Source: Lysobacteraceae bacterium
Lineage (GTDB): Bacteria; Pseudomonadota; Gammaproteobacteria; Xanthomonadales; Rhodanobacteraceae
Direction of reading: 5' to 3'
Length of the DNA stretch: 40,624 bases
Assembly: GCA_028870665.1 (NCBI GenBank)
Contig: JAGWPB010000021.1
Coordinates: 1 to 40,624, forward strand
The notes under the pieces are model-generated. The model was given only the letters and a program-made list of their open reading frames with translations. It made no database searches and was not told where the DNA came from. The stretch's first letter is position 1. Each line of letters opens with the position of its first letter. This document shows, in pieces, positions 29,690-38,716 of the stretch. The position numbers and the translations under genes are program-made.

Positions 29690-30178
29690 TTACAAGGCGC
29701 GGATGAAATAGCGGTCGCAGGCGAAGTGGCCGGTACGGCCCAACGGCGCGCGCAACGGCGTGAAACCGCTCCGGAGATACAGCGCCTGCGCGGCGTCCAT
29801 CCCGGTCAGCGTCTCGATGTAGCAACGGCGGTAGCCGAGCGAACGCGCGGCATCCAGACAGCGTCGCATCAGCGCCGTACCGGCACCGAGTCCGCGCAGG
29901 AGGGGCAGGAAATACATCTTGCGCAGTTCGCAGAGGTCGGGCTCGCTGCCTTCCAGTGCGGCGATGCCGCCGCCGCCCGCGACGACACCGTCGCGCTCGA
30001 CCACGTAATAGACGCGCCCCGGCGCCGCGTAGGCGCCGCTCATGGCCGCGACCTCCGGATCGTGGATCGCGAAGCCCGGTCCGTCGGCGCCGAACTCGGG
30101 CATCACGGCACGAATGATTGCGGCCACGGCGGCATCGTCGCGCGCCTCGATCAGGCGGATCTGGAACGCTGGCTTCAT
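29690..30178 (-). CDS. GNAT-family N-acetyltransferase
   Basis: 162-aa GNAT: IRLIEARDDAAVAAIIRAVM at the N-terminus, beta strand CELRKMYFLP, the acetyl-CoA-binding LLRGLGAGTALMRRCLDAARSLGYRRCYIET, and YLRSGFTPL. The substrate cannot be told from sequence. GGAGG lies just ahead of the ATG. Confidence 0.87.
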   Translation of the reverse strand: MKPAFQIRLIEARDDAAVAAIIRAVMPEFGADGPGFAIHDPEVAAMSGAYAAPGRVYYVVERDGVVAGGGGIAALEGSEPDLCELRKMYFLPLLRGLGAGTALMRRCLDAARSLGYRRCYIETLTGMDAAQALYLRSGFTPLRAPLGRTGHFACDRYFIRAL

Positions 30179-30218
30179 CGCGGCCTCCGGGGGACTGGGC
30201 GCGATGATAGCGGCGTGC

Positions 30219-32750
30219 TCAGGCGCGGTCGCCCCAGGCGTCGAGAAAACGGCCGATCTGCACCTGCTCCAGCGGCGGACTGAACAGGAAGCCCTGCGCG
30301 AACGGGGTGCCCAGCGCAATCAGGAAATCGCGTTGGAGCTCGGTTTCGACGCCCTCGGCGGTGACCGCCAGGCCGAGGCTGCGGCCCATGCGCACGATGG
30401 CCTCGCAGATCGCGTTGTCGATGCCGTTGTGGGGAATGCCCTGCATGAAGGCATGGCTGATCTTGATGCCGTCGAGCGGCAGCCGGCGCAGGTAGTTCAG
30501 CGACGAATAGCCCTCGCCGAAATCGTCGATGGTGATGCGCACGCCGAGGCGCTTGATCGCGGTGAGGACTTCCAGGGTGTCGGCGGCATCCTCGATCAGC
30601 ACGCGCTCGGTCATTTCCAGCTCGAGCAGGCGCCCGGGCAGGCCGTATTCGCGCAACGCCGCGGCCACGGTGTCGTACAGCGTGCCGCTGAGCAGCTGGC
30701 GGAACGACACGTTGACCGCGGCGTGGCCCGGCACCGCGCCGCGATCGATCCATGCGCGCAATTGCCGGCAGGCGTCGACGATCACCCAGGCGCCGATGCG
30801 CACGATTTCGCCGGAGTTTTCCGCGTGCGGCACGAACTGCGCGGGGGCGATTTCGCCGAGGCTGCCGCTGCGCCAGCGCAGCAGCGCCTCGAGGCCATGG
30901 ATGCTGCCGCGCGCCAGCGCCACCTTGGGCTGCCAGACGAGGCGGAACTCGGCGTCGTCGAGCGCGCGCCGCAGCGCCGATTCGATGCGCTGGCGTTCGT
31001 CGATCGCCTGCTCCAGCCCGGGTGTGAAGGCCTGCCAGCCATCGCGGCCGCGGCGCTTGACCTCGAGCATCGCCGCCTCGGCGTTGCGCATCAGTTGCTG
31101 CGCCGAGCGCCCGTGCTCGGGGAAGGTCGCGATGCCGACCGACGCGGTGAGGGTGAACTCCTCGCCGCCGTGGCGCAGCGGCTGGCGGAATGCGTTGACG
31201 ATGCGCTCGGCCAGCTGCCCGGGGACCGCGGCGCCCGCCGCTGCCTGCAGAAACAGGGCGAACTCGTCGCTGCCCCAGCGCGCCAGCGCGGCGTGGCTGC
31301 CGGCGATGCTGCGGCTGAGGCGCTCGGCCGCGGCGATCAGCAGGCGGTCGCCCTCGATGTGGCCGAGCACGTCGTTGACGACCTTGAAACGGTCGAGATC
31401 GACGAACAGTACCGCGGGTGCGGCGGCGGCCTGCGCGTCGGCGACCGCCTGCGCCAGCTGTGCCAGCAGGGTGTCGCGGTTGGGCAGGCCGGTGACGCGA
31501 TCGGTGGTCGCCTGGCGCTTGAGCTGCTCTTCGACCAGCTTGCGCTCGGTGATGTCCTGCACGCTGCCGGTGACGCCGAAGACGCGGCCCTCGTGCAGCA
31601 GCGGCTTGCCCAGGCTGCGCACCCAGCGCCGGCGGCCGATCGCGCTGTGCAGTCGCAGCTCCAGATCGAACGTCCGTGCCAGCGTGCGTGCTTCCAGCAG
31701 CGCGCGCTCCAGCAGCTCGCGATCCTCGGGGTCGATGAAATCCAGCGCCCGGGCCTCGCTGATGGCCACGCCCGTCGGCAGGTCGTGGATGCGGTACATC
31801 TCGTCGGTCCAGTAGGCCACCCCGTGCGCGTCATCGATTTCCCAGCCGCCGATGCCGGCCAGCCGTTGCGTCTCGTCGAACAGGTCCGCCTGTCGTTTCA
31901 GCGTGCTGACGTCGCTGAAGGTCGACACCACCTGGAACGGCCGCGTATCGCCGTCGCGGAACTGCGGCACGGCGGTCAGCGACAGCCAGCGGTAGGCGTG
32001 CAGGTGCGGCAGATACACGCCGAGCAGCGTGCTTTCGATGCTGCGGCCCTCGCGCAGCGCGCGATTGCCGGCCAGGTCCTCGAAGGCAACCAGCGTGCCG
32101 TGCTCGTCGACCACCCGCCATTCGCGCAGCACCTCGCGACGCACCTGCAGGATTTCGGTCTCGCTGAGACCGAGGATGCGGCAGGCGGCAGGATTGACCG
32201 CGACGATCCGGCCCTCGGCGTCCTGGATCAGCACGCCCTTGTCCATCGCCTGCAGCAGCAGGCGGTAGCGGGCATCGTCCTCCGCGCCGGCGGGCGCCTG
32301 CGCGGGGCGCACCCGCGCGAGCAGACGCGCAGCGCCGGGACCGCTGCAGGCGCGCAGCCAGAGATCGGCCGCGAACAGGCTGCCGTCGGCGCGGCGATGA
32401 CTGCCGCTCTGGTGCAGCTCGATGCCGGTTTCGGCACGCGCTGCGGCGTCGGCGAGCGCCAGCGGCGAAAGCGCCGGATCGAGCGCGGCCAGCGCCAGGC
32501 CCTGCAGCTCGGCCGCCGGCTGGCGGTAGAGGTCGCCGGCGGCGCGGTTGGCGGCGAGCACGCAGCCCGCGTTGTCGAGCAGCAGCAAGGCCTCGGGCAG
32601 GGCGTCGAGCAGCGCAAGCAGGGCATGCAGCGAACCCGCGGTCGCCGCATCGATGGCGGCAACCCGATCCGGGACAGCAGCGATTGACGGCTGCGACTGC
32701 CGCACGGGGCCCCCTGTCAAGCGCCCAACGGCCAAACCGGTTTCGAGCAT
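30219..32750 (-). CDS. PAS-PAS-PAS-GGDEF-EAL c-di-GMP signalling protein
   Basis: 843 aa without obvious membrane helices. Three PAS-like sensor segments (about 40-150, 160-290, 300-420, the last ending VTGSVQDITERKLVEEQL), a GGDEF domain (about 430-585) and an EAL domain (about 600-840). The GGDEF signature is GSDEF (ARWGSDEFALFL), one residue off consensus, so cyclase activity is possible but uncertain. The EAL domain keeps GLEALLRW, NVSFRQL, ELEMTE, IDDFGEGYSSLNYL and GVETE, so it is probably an active phosphodiesterase, although KIS replaces KID. The substitutions suggest mainly c-di-GMP breakdown. The ATG at 32750 has no good Shine-Dalgarno. It follows mvaB by 36 bases. Confidence 0.92.
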   Translation of the reverse strand: MLETGLAVGRLTGGPVRQSQPSIAAVPDRVAAIDAATAGSLHALLALLDALPEALLLLDNAGCVLAANRAAGDLYRQPAAELQGLALAALDPALSPLALADAAARAETGIELHQSGSHRRADGSLFAADLWLRACSGPGAARLLARVRPAQAPAGAEDDARYRLLLQAMDKGVLIQDAEGRIVAVNPAACRILGLSETEILQVRREVLREWRVVDEHGTLVAFEDLAGNRALREGRSIESTLLGVYLPHLHAYRWLSLTAVPQFRDGDTRPFQVVSTFSDVSTLKRQADLFDETQRLAGIGGWEIDDAHGVAYWTDEMYRIHDLPTGVAISEARALDFIDPEDRELLERALLEARTLARTFDLELRLHSAIGRRRWVRSLGKPLLHEGRVFGVTGSVQDITERKLVEEQLKRQATTDRVTGLPNRDTLLAQLAQAVADAQAAAAPAVLFVDLDRFKVVNDVLGHIEGDRLLIAAAERLSRSIAGSHAALARWGSDEFALFLQAAAGAAVPGQLAERIVNAFRQPLRHGGEEFTLTASVGIATFPEHGRSAQQLMRNAEAAMLEVKRRGRDGWQAFTPGLEQAIDERQRIESALRRALDDAEFRLVWQPKVALARGSIHGLEALLRWRSGSLGEIAPAQFVPHAENSGEIVRIGAWVIVDACRQLRAWIDRGAVPGHAAVNVSFRQLLSGTLYDTVAAALREYGLPGRLLELEMTERVLIEDAADTLEVLTAIKRLGVRITIDDFGEGYSSLNYLRRLPLDGIKISHAFMQGIPHNGIDNAICEAIVRMGRSLGLAVTAEGVETELQRDFLIALGTPFAQGFLFSPPLEQVQIGRFLDAWGDRA

Positions 32751-32786
32751 AGCACCGCGCCCGCGACGGCGGACCGGCCTTCGGCG

Positions 32787-33683
32787 TCAGGTCATGGCGC
32801 GTGCCACCCGGCTGGCCGTGGCCCGTCCGAGCTGCCCGGACAGCCACTGTCCGGCGGCGATCAGGGCCGGCAGGTCGACGCCGGTGGCGATGCCCATGCC
32901 GTGCAGCATGTAGACCACGTCCTCGCTGGCGACGTTGCCGGTAGCGCCGCGTGCGTAAGGGCAGCCGCCGGTCCCGGCGACCGCGCTGTCGACGACGCCG
33001 ACACCCTCCTCGAGGCAGGCGAGGATGTTGGCCAGCGCCTGGCCGTAGGTATCGTGGAAGTGCACCGCCAATGCGGCCAGCGGCACCTCGCCGGCGACCG
33101 CGCGCAGCATCGCCCGTGCCTGCAGCGGCGTGCCGATGCCGATGGTGTCGCCCAGCGAGATCTCCGTGCAGCCCAGCGCATGCAGGCGCGCGGCGACCCG
33201 CACCACATCGGCCAGCGGCACCGGGCCCTGGTAGGGACAGCCCAGCACGGTCGACACGTAGCCGCGCACGCGCACGCCCTCGGCGCGTGCCTGTTCCAGC
33301 ACCGGCAGGTAACGTTCCAGCGACTCGTCGATCGAGGCGTTGATGTTCTTGCGGTTGAAGGCCTCGGAGGCGGCGGTGAACACCGCGATGTCATCGGCCC
33401 CGGCCGCGCGCGCCGCCGCGTAGCCGCGCAAGTTCGGCACCAGCACGGGATAGCGCACGCCGGCGCGGCGATGGATGCCGGCCAGCACCGCGGCGCCGTC
33501 GGCCAGTTGCGGTACCCAACGCGCGCTGACGAAGCTGGTGGCCTCGACCACCGGCAGGCCGCAGGCCGCGAGGCGATCGATCAGCTCGATCTTGACGGCG
33601 GTCGGCACCGGTGCCGGTTCGTTCTGCAGGCCGTCGCGCGGGCTGACCTCGACGATGCGGACCTGGGCGGGAAGGAGGCTCAT
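32787..33683 (-). CDS. mvaB: Hydroxymethylglutaryl-CoA lyase
   Basis: 298-aa TIM-barrel enzyme splitting HMG-CoA into acetoacetate and acetyl-CoA, the last step of leucine degradation. Seen: SPRDGLQNE (residues 14-22), VEATSFVSARWVPQL, the metal-binding VHFHDTYGQA, and the active-site Cys loop GGCPYARGATGNVASED. It follows mccA by 45 bases in the same direction, as in liu/gny clusters. Confidence 0.96.
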   Translation of the reverse strand: MSLLPAQVRIVEVSPRDGLQNEPAPVPTAVKIELIDRLAACGLPVVEATSFVSARWVPQLADGAAVLAGIHRRAGVRYPVLVPNLRGYAAARAAGADDIAVFTAASEAFNRKNINASIDESLERYLPVLEQARAEGVRVRGYVSTVLGCPYQGPVPLADVVRVAARLHALGCTEISLGDTIGIGTPLQARAMLRAVAGEVPLAALAVHFHDTYGQALANILACLEEGVGVVDSAVAGTGGCPYARGATGNVASEDVVYMLHGMGIATGVDLPALIAAGQWLSGQLGRATASRVARAMT

Positions 33684-33728
33684 GGTTGAATCCGGTGGAA
33701 TCAGGGCCGGCGATGACCGCTGCGCGGC

Positions 33729-35744
33729 TCAGGGGACATCGGCAAACCGTACCAGCACCGCGTCGGCTTCGACGAAGTCGCCGACCGCGACGCCGACCGC
33801 CGCGATGGCGCCGGCGCGCGGGGCCTTCAGCGCCAGTTCCATCTTCATCGCCTCCATCACCAGCAGTTCATCGCCGGCGGCCACCTCGGCGCCGATGCGG
33901 GCACGTACCAGCACGATGCGGCCGGGCATGGGCGCGAGGACCCGATCGCTGTCGACCGTCGCGGCGGCCGCGGGTGCGAACGCCGGCGGGTGCTCGAAGC
34001 CGTGACGGCGGCTGCCGTCATGCACCTCGACGCGGTCGGCGTGCAGGTGGACCTGCCAGCGCTGCATCACGCCGTCCAGCGTGGCGCTCAGCCAGCCTTC
34101 GGCGAGCCGCGCATCGGTGATCTCGACCTGGCCCGCCGCGCTGCGCAGCAGGTAGTTGCCGCCGCTGCCGCTGGCACCCAGCAGGTGACGCTGGGCGCCG
34201 TGGGCGAGCAGCACGCGTCGCTCGCCGTGGCCGTCGAGGCGCCAGGCATCGACCGCGCGCCAGGGCGTGTGGGGGTCCGCGCCGATGGCGGGCCGATCGG
34301 CGCGCGCCTCGTCGTCAAGCAGCACCGCCAGCGTCGCCGCCGCGAGTGCCCGCGGATCCGGCGTGGCATCCGCGGGCAGGAACTCGTCGAGATGGCGGTC
34401 GAGATAGCCGCTGTCGATGCGGCCCTCGACGACGGCCGGATGGCGGATCAGCGCCTCGAGGAAGGCGATGTTCGATTTCGGGCCCGCGATCGCGCACGCC
34501 GCCAGCGCTTCGCGCATGCGTGCCAGCGCGCGCGTGCGGTCGCCATCGTGAACGATCAGCTTGGCGATCATCGGGTCGTAGAAGATCGTCACCCTATCGC
34601 CGGCGATCACCCCGGCATCGATCCGCACATGGGCCGACGGCGACGGCAGTCGCAGCCGCTCCAGGCGCCCTGATCCGGGCAGGAAGTTCTGCGCGGGATC
34701 TTCGGCATAGAGACGCAGCTCGATCGCGTGTCCGCTGCGGAGCACCTGTTCCTGCGCCAGGGGCAGGGGCTCGCCGGCGGCGACGCGCAGTTGCCATTCG
34801 ACCAGATCCAGTCCGGTGACCATTTCCGTGACCGGATGTTCGACCTGCAACCGGGCGTTGATTTCCATGAAGTGGAAGTCGCCCTGCGGCCCGACGATGA
34901 ACTCCACGGTGCCGGCATTGACGTAGTCCAGCGCACGCCCCGCCGCCACGGCGGCAGCGCCCATCCGCGCGCGCAGCTCGGGCGTGAGGAAGGGCGAGGG
35001 CGTCTCCTCCAGCACTTTCTGGTAGCGGCGCTGCGCCGAGCATTCGCGTTCGCCGAGATGAATCACCTGTCCGTGCGCATCGCCGAAGATCTGGAACTCG
35101 ATATGGCGCGGCGTTTCGACATAGCGTTCGAGCAGCACGCGGTCACGGCCGAAGGCGCTGTCCGCTTCGCGCCGGCAGGATTCCAGGGCGGCTGGGAAAG
35201 CCTCCGCATCGCGCACGATGCGCATGCCCTTGCCGCCTCCGCCGTGCGCGGCCTTGATCATCAGCGGAAAGCCGATGCGCGCGGCTTCGCGGGCGAGGTG
35301 CCGCGGGTCCTGGTTGTCGCCGGTATAGCCCGGCACCACCGGCACGCCGTGCGCCGCCATCCGGTCCTTGGCGCCGGCCTTGGATCCCATCGCGCGCATC
35401 GATGCCGCATGCGGGCCGATGAACACCCGGTTCGCGCGTTCGACGGCCTCGGCGAAGTCGGCGCTCTCGGACAGGAAGCCGTAGCCCGGATGGATGGCTT
35501 CGGCTCCGCTGATCTTCGCCGCGGCCAGTATCGCCTCGTGCCGCAGATAGCTGTCCTGCGGTCGCGGGCCGCCGATCGGCAGCGCGCGATCGGCCAGCCG
35601 CGCGTGCTGGGCGCCGGCGTCGGCTTGCGAGTACACGGCGACGGTTTCGATCCCCATGCGCCGGCAGGTGCGGATGATGCGGCAGGCGATCTCGCCGCGG
35701 TTGGCGATGAGGATGCGTCGGAACATGCGTGGGCCCGTATTCAT
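33729..35744 (-). CDS. mccA: Methylcrotonyl-CoA carboxylase biotin-containing (alpha) subunit
   Basis: 671-aa fusion of biotin carboxylase (about 7-455: ILIANRGEIACRIIRT, ATP loop HGGGGKGMRIV, FMEINARLQVEHPVTEM), a BT-like linker, and a C-terminal biotinyl domain with EAMKME (Lys634). It carboxylates biotin; the beta subunit then carboxylates 3-methylcrotonyl-CoA. Its context beside mvaB and an enoyl-CoA hydratase supports the leucine pathway over propionyl-CoA or acetyl-CoA carboxylase. The start at 35744 overlaps the hydratase stop (ATGA); the ATG at 35726 (MFRRILIANRG), six codons in, is the usual family start and equally possible. Confidence 0.95.
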   Translation of the reverse strand: MNTGPRMFRRILIANRGEIACRIIRTCRRMGIETVAVYSQADAGAQHARLADRALPIGGPRPQDSYLRHEAILAAAKISGAEAIHPGYGFLSESADFAEAVERANRVFIGPHAASMRAMGSKAGAKDRMAAHGVPVVPGYTGDNQDPRHLAREAARIGFPLMIKAAHGGGGKGMRIVRDAEAFPAALESCRREADSAFGRDRVLLERYVETPRHIEFQIFGDAHGQVIHLGERECSAQRRYQKVLEETPSPFLTPELRARMGAAAVAAGRALDYVNAGTVEFIVGPQGDFHFMEINARLQVEHPVTEMVTGLDLVEWQLRVAAGEPLPLAQEQVLRSGHAIELRLYAEDPAQNFLPGSGRLERLRLPSPSAHVRIDAGVIAGDRVTIFYDPMIAKLIVHDGDRTRALARMREALAACAIAGPKSNIAFLEALIRHPAVVEGRIDSGYLDRHLDEFLPADATPDPRALAAATLAVLLDDEARADRPAIGADPHTPWRAVDAWRLDGHGERRVLLAHGAQRHLLGASGSGGNYLLRSAAGQVEITDARLAEGWLSATLDGVMQRWQVHLHADRVEVHDGSRRHGFEHPPAFAPAAAATVDSDRVLAPMPGRIVLVRARIGAEVAAGDELLVMEAMKMELALKAPRAGAIAAVGVAVGDFVEADAVLVRFADVP

Positions 35745-36538
35745 GCGTCGGGTGCGACCCAGCCGGGTGGCCGCTTTTCGAGAAACGCGCCCAGGCCTTC
35801 CTGGCCTTCCGGCGAAACCCGCAGCGCGGCGATCAGCGCGGCGTGCTCGCGGTCGAGCGCGTCGGCGCCGTCAGGGGTCATTCCGGCCAGCCGCAGCGCG
35901 AGGCGCTTGGCCGCGTGCTGGGCCAGCGGTCCGCCCTTGCCCAGGGCATGCAGGTTGCGATCGACGGTCGCGTCGAGATTCGCGGCCGGCACGCACTGGT
36001 GCAGCAGTCCGATGCGCAGGGCTTCGGCGGCATCGAACACTTCCCCGCTGACGAACAGCCGCCGCGCCTGACGGGCGCCGATCGCGGCGCTGACGTAGGG
36101 CGAGATCACCGCCGGCACCAGGCCCAGCCTGACTTCACTCAGCGCGAACTTGGCGCCCTCGACGCCGATCGCGATGTCGCAACAGGCGATCAGACCGACG
36201 CCGCCGCCGTAGGCCGCACCGTTGACGCGAGCGATCGTCGGCTTGGAGAGGAAGTTGAGCGTGCGCATCAGCGCCGCGAGGCGCAGCGCGTCGGCGCGGT
36301 TGTCCTCGGGCCCGGCCGCCACCATGCGCCGCATCCAGCCCAGATCCGCCCCGGCCGAAAAGGTGCTGCCGGCACCGGTCAGTACCACGGCACGCACCGC
36401 GGGGTCGGCGTCAGCCTCGAGCAGGGCGGCGTCCAGGCGAGCGATCAGCCCGTCGTCGAAGGCGTTGTGCACCTGCGGGCGCACCAGGGTCAGGACCAGA
36501 GCCGCGCCCTGGCGGCGAATCGCGATCGGATCGGACAT
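35741..36538 (-). CDS. Enoyl-CoA hydratase, probable methylglutaconyl-CoA hydratase
   Basis: 265-aa crotonase-fold enzyme: RPQVHNAFDDGLI, oxyanion-hole FSAGADLGWMRRM and NGAAYGGGVGLIACCDIAIG, and SEVRLGLVPAVISPYVSAAIG, a combination typical of LiuC/GnyH-type methylglutaconyl-CoA hydratases. It would hydrate 3-methylglutaconyl-CoA to HMG-CoA, between the mcc and mvaB steps. Translationally coupled to mccA. Start at ATG 36538; the upstream region holds the divergent Fur-controlled promoter. Confidence 0.9.
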   Translation of the reverse strand: MSDPIAIRRQGAALVLTLVRPQVHNAFDDGLIARLDAALLEADADPAVRAVVLTGAGSTFSAGADLGWMRRMVAAGPEDNRADALRLAALMRTLNFLSKPTIARVNGAAYGGGVGLIACCDIAIGVEGAKFALSEVRLGLVPAVISPYVSAAIGARQARRLFVSGEVFDAAEALRIGLLHQCVPAANLDATVDRNLHALGKGGPLAQHAAKRLALRLAGMTPDGADALDREHAALIAALRVSPEGQEGLGAFLEKRPPGWVAPDA

Positions 36539-36595
36539 AGGCACTCCGGGCAGGACGGGAATCATAGCGGGACGGATCCGGAGTCCGGGCGGCTC

Positions 36596-36625
36596 TTGCC
36601 ATAGCAAATGCGAATCGTTATCATT
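36596..36625 (+). promoter_or_regulatory. Promoter with overlapping Fur box ahead of the iron cassette
   Basis: TTGCCA (-35, 36596-36601), 17-base spacer, TATCAT (-10, 36619-36624). The 19-base AATGCGAATCGTTATCATT (36607-36625) is a near-consensus Fur box and covers spacer and -10, so Fe-Fur would block polymerase. It may also influence the divergent hydratase gene. Confidence 0.8.
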
Positions 36626-36649
36626 AATGCCGTCAACCGAGGACTGCCC

Positions 36650-36994
36650 ATGCCGCTGCGCTTTCCAACCCGCCTGTCGGTCGCTCTGGCGCTGGCTGTT
36701 CTCGGCGCCGGGCGATCGACCGCCGCCGAGTCGCCGTCACTGCGGCTGCTGATCGTGGACCATCGCTTCCAGCCGGCCACGCTGGCGATTCCCGCCAACA
36801 CCAAGGTCAAGCTGGTGATCGAGAACCGCGACGCCACGCCGGAGGAGTTCGAGAGCAACGATTTCGACCGCGAGAAGATCATCCTGCCGAACAGCAGCGC
36901 AGTGGTCTTCGTCGGTCCGCTGCCGCCGGGGCAGTACCGTTTTTTCGGCGAGTTCAACCCTGCGACGGCGCAGGGTGTGCTGCGCGTGGAGTGA
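36650..36994 (+). CDS. Periplasmic cupredoxin-domain protein of an iron-uptake cassette
   Basis: 114-aa protein: signal peptide of about 30 residues (MPLRFPTRLSVALALAVLGA...) and a single cupredoxin-like beta-barrel with EEFESNDFDREKIILP and FVGPLPPGQYRFFGEF. This is the pattern of the cupredoxin domain of EfeO and of small proteins next to FTR1 permeases. The classical Cys/His/Met copper ligands are absent, so it may bind iron, or copper elsewhere, or only assist the permease. The ATG at 36650 with GAGG upstream is preferred to 36608, which lies inside the Fur box. Four bases separate it from the FTR1 gene. Confidence 0.82.
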   Translation: MPLRFPTRLSVALALAVLGAGRSTAAESPSLRLLIVDHRFQPATLAIPANTKVKLVIENRDATPEEFESNDFDREKIILPNSSAVVFVGPLPPGQYRFFGEFNPATAQGVLRVE

Positions 36995-36998
36995 CGTC

Positions 36999-37838
36999 AT
37001 GCTCGCGATTGCCCTGCTGGTCTTCCGTGAAGTGCTCGAAGCGGCACTGATCGTCTCGATCGTGGCTGCCGCCACGCGTGGCGTGCCGCGGCGCGGCGCG
37101 GCGCTCTTGGGCGGCATCGGCCTGGGCGCGCTCGGTGCGGTGCTGGTGGCGCTGGGTGCCGGCCGCATCGCCGCGCTGTTCAGCGGCGTCGGCCAGGAAG
37201 TCTTCAACGCCGGCGTGCTGCTGGCGGCGGTGCTGATGATCGCCTGGCACGTCATCTGGATGGCATCCCATGGGCGCGCGTTGGCGACGCAGATGCAGGG
37301 CGTCGGCCGGGCGGTGCGCACCGGCGCCAGTCCGCTGACCGTGCTGGTCGCGGTGGTGGCGCTGGCGGTGCTGCGCGAAGGTTCCGAGGTGGTGCTGTTT
37401 CTCTACGGCATGCTCGCCGGCGGCGCCGGCCACCTGAGTGCGGGGCTGGCGCTGGGCCTCGCGGCCGGCGTGACGACCGGGCTGCTGCTGTACTTCGGCC
37501 TGTTGCGCATCCCGATGCGGCATTTCTTCGGCGCCACCAACGCATTGCTGATCCTGCTGGCGGCCGGGTTGACTGCGGATGCGATGGCGTTCCTGGTGCA
37601 GGCCGATCTGCTTCCGACGCTGGGCGAGCCGCTCTGGGACAGCTCGGCGCTGCTCGGCGAGCACTCATTGCCGGGTCAGGCGCTGCATGTGCTGGTCGGC
37701 TACACCGCGCGGCCGGCGCCGGTCCAGCTGCTGGCCTGGCTGGCGACGCTGCTGCTGCTGGCCGGCGGCATGCGCCTTGCGGACACAAGGGTGCGCACCA
37801 CGCACCCGGCGCTGCCGCGGCGAGCCGTGAGCGACTGA
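36999..37838 (+). CDS. FTR1-family iron permease
   Basis: 279-aa protein with about seven membrane helices. The two REXXE iron-binding motifs of the Ftr1/EfeU family are present: REVLE at residues 10-14 and REGSE at 126-130. It would carry iron across the inner membrane, with the upstream cupredoxin-like protein as periplasmic partner. No EfeB peroxidase or EfeO M75 domain is adjacent. Start at ATG 36999; an upstream in-frame TTG/ATG would add residues overlapping the cupredoxin gene. Confidence 0.93.
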   Translation: MLAIALLVFREVLEAALIVSIVAAATRGVPRRGAALLGGIGLGALGAVLVALGAGRIAALFSGVGQEVFNAGVLLAAVLMIAWHVIWMASHGRALATQMQGVGRAVRTGASPLTVLVAVVALAVLREGSEVVLFLYGMLAGGAGHLSAGLALGLAAGVTTGLLLYFGLLRIPMRHFFGATNALLILLAAGLTADAMAFLVQADLLPTLGEPLWDSSALLGEHSLPGQALHVLVGYTARPAPVQLLAWLATLLLLAGGMRLADTRVRTTHPALPRRAVSD

Positions 37839-37917
37839 GTTTTCCCTGTTCCGAAATCATCGTGCCGGCACGGCGCGCGGATCTCGTTCGCTTCGATTCC
37901 AGACCCAGGGTATCCCG

Positions 37918-38667
37918 ATGATCCGCAACCGACCCTTCTCACGCTTTCACCCCGCGCTCGCGCTGCTGCTCGCGTGCATCCCGGCGCTGGCCCAGGCCGG
38001 CCCCGCGTCCAAGGTTTACATGCCCCAGGTCAGCTACGGTGAATGGGAGCTGGAGATGCGTGGCGGCTTTCAGCAGTGGCCCGGCCAGCCTGGAGACCGC
38101 GCACAGCAGTATGTCACCGACATCGGCTACGGCGTTGCGCCACGCTGGTTCACCGAGCTCGCGGTGTTCTACGCGAAGACCCCGGGCAGTGCCGCGCGGG
38201 TCGAGGGCTACGAATGGGAGAACGTGTTCCAGCTGACCGAGATCGGCGAGCACTGGATGGATGTCGGCCTGTTCGCCGAGATCGCCCACGATCGGCTGGC
38301 GAAGAAGAACTACGTCGAACTGGGGCCGATGCTGCAGAAAGAATTCGGACGCGCTTTGGTCAATCTCAACCTGCTGTTCAAGCGCGGTCTCAACCGCGAT
38401 CGCGAACCCGGTACCGAGTTCGAGTACGCCTGGCAGTGGAAGTGGCGCGGCAACGTGCTGTTCGAGCCGGGCCTGCAGGGTTTCGGTTCGTTCGGCCGCA
38501 TCGGCGGCCTGCATGTCGCCGAGAACAAGCTCGGTCCGGCGTTCTTCGGACGCACCGCGCTGGGTGCGGGGCGCGCGCTGAAATACGACGCCGCGCTGCT
38601 GTTCGGCAGCGTCAACGGCTCGCCGGATCGCACGCTGCGCTTCCAGCTGGAATACGAGTTTTTCTGA
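37918..38667 (+). CDS. Putative outer-membrane beta-barrel protein of the iron cassette
   Basis: 249 aa with a signal peptide (LALLLACIPALAQA before GPASKVYMP) and a mature part of alternating short amphipathic strands rich in aromatic residues, ending LRFQLEYEFF with a C-terminal Phe, the usual outer-membrane barrel signal. I do not recognise a named family. It follows the FTR1 gene by 79 bases on the same strand and probably shares the Fur-controlled transcript. A role in iron passage or in anchoring the system is inference. Confidence 0.72.
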   Translation: MIRNRPFSRFHPALALLLACIPALAQAGPASKVYMPQVSYGEWELEMRGGFQQWPGQPGDRAQQYVTDIGYGVAPRWFTELAVFYAKTPGSAARVEGYEWENVFQLTEIGEHWMDVGLFAEIAHDRLAKKNYVELGPMLQKEFGRALVNLNLLFKRGLNRDREPGTEFEYAWQWKWRGNVLFEPGLQGFGSFGRIGGLHVAENKLGPAFFGRTALGAGRALKYDAALLFGSVNGSPDRTLRFQLEYEFF

Positions 38668-38684
38668 GCGCGGCGAATCCGCGC
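38668..38684. terminator. Short hairpin between convergent genes
   Basis: GCGCGG (38668-38673), loop CGAAT, CCGCGC (38679-38684), just after the stop of the outer-membrane gene. No T-run; weak. Confidence 0.35.
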
Positions 38685-38716
38685 CCGCCGTTGCCGCGCC
38701 CGTCGCGGATGAGCGG

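Noticed and set aside
30042-32687. A long + strand open frame opposite the PAS-GGDEF-EAL gene
   Set aside because: The minus strand encodes clear PAS, GGDEF and EAL domains; the antisense product has no motifs.
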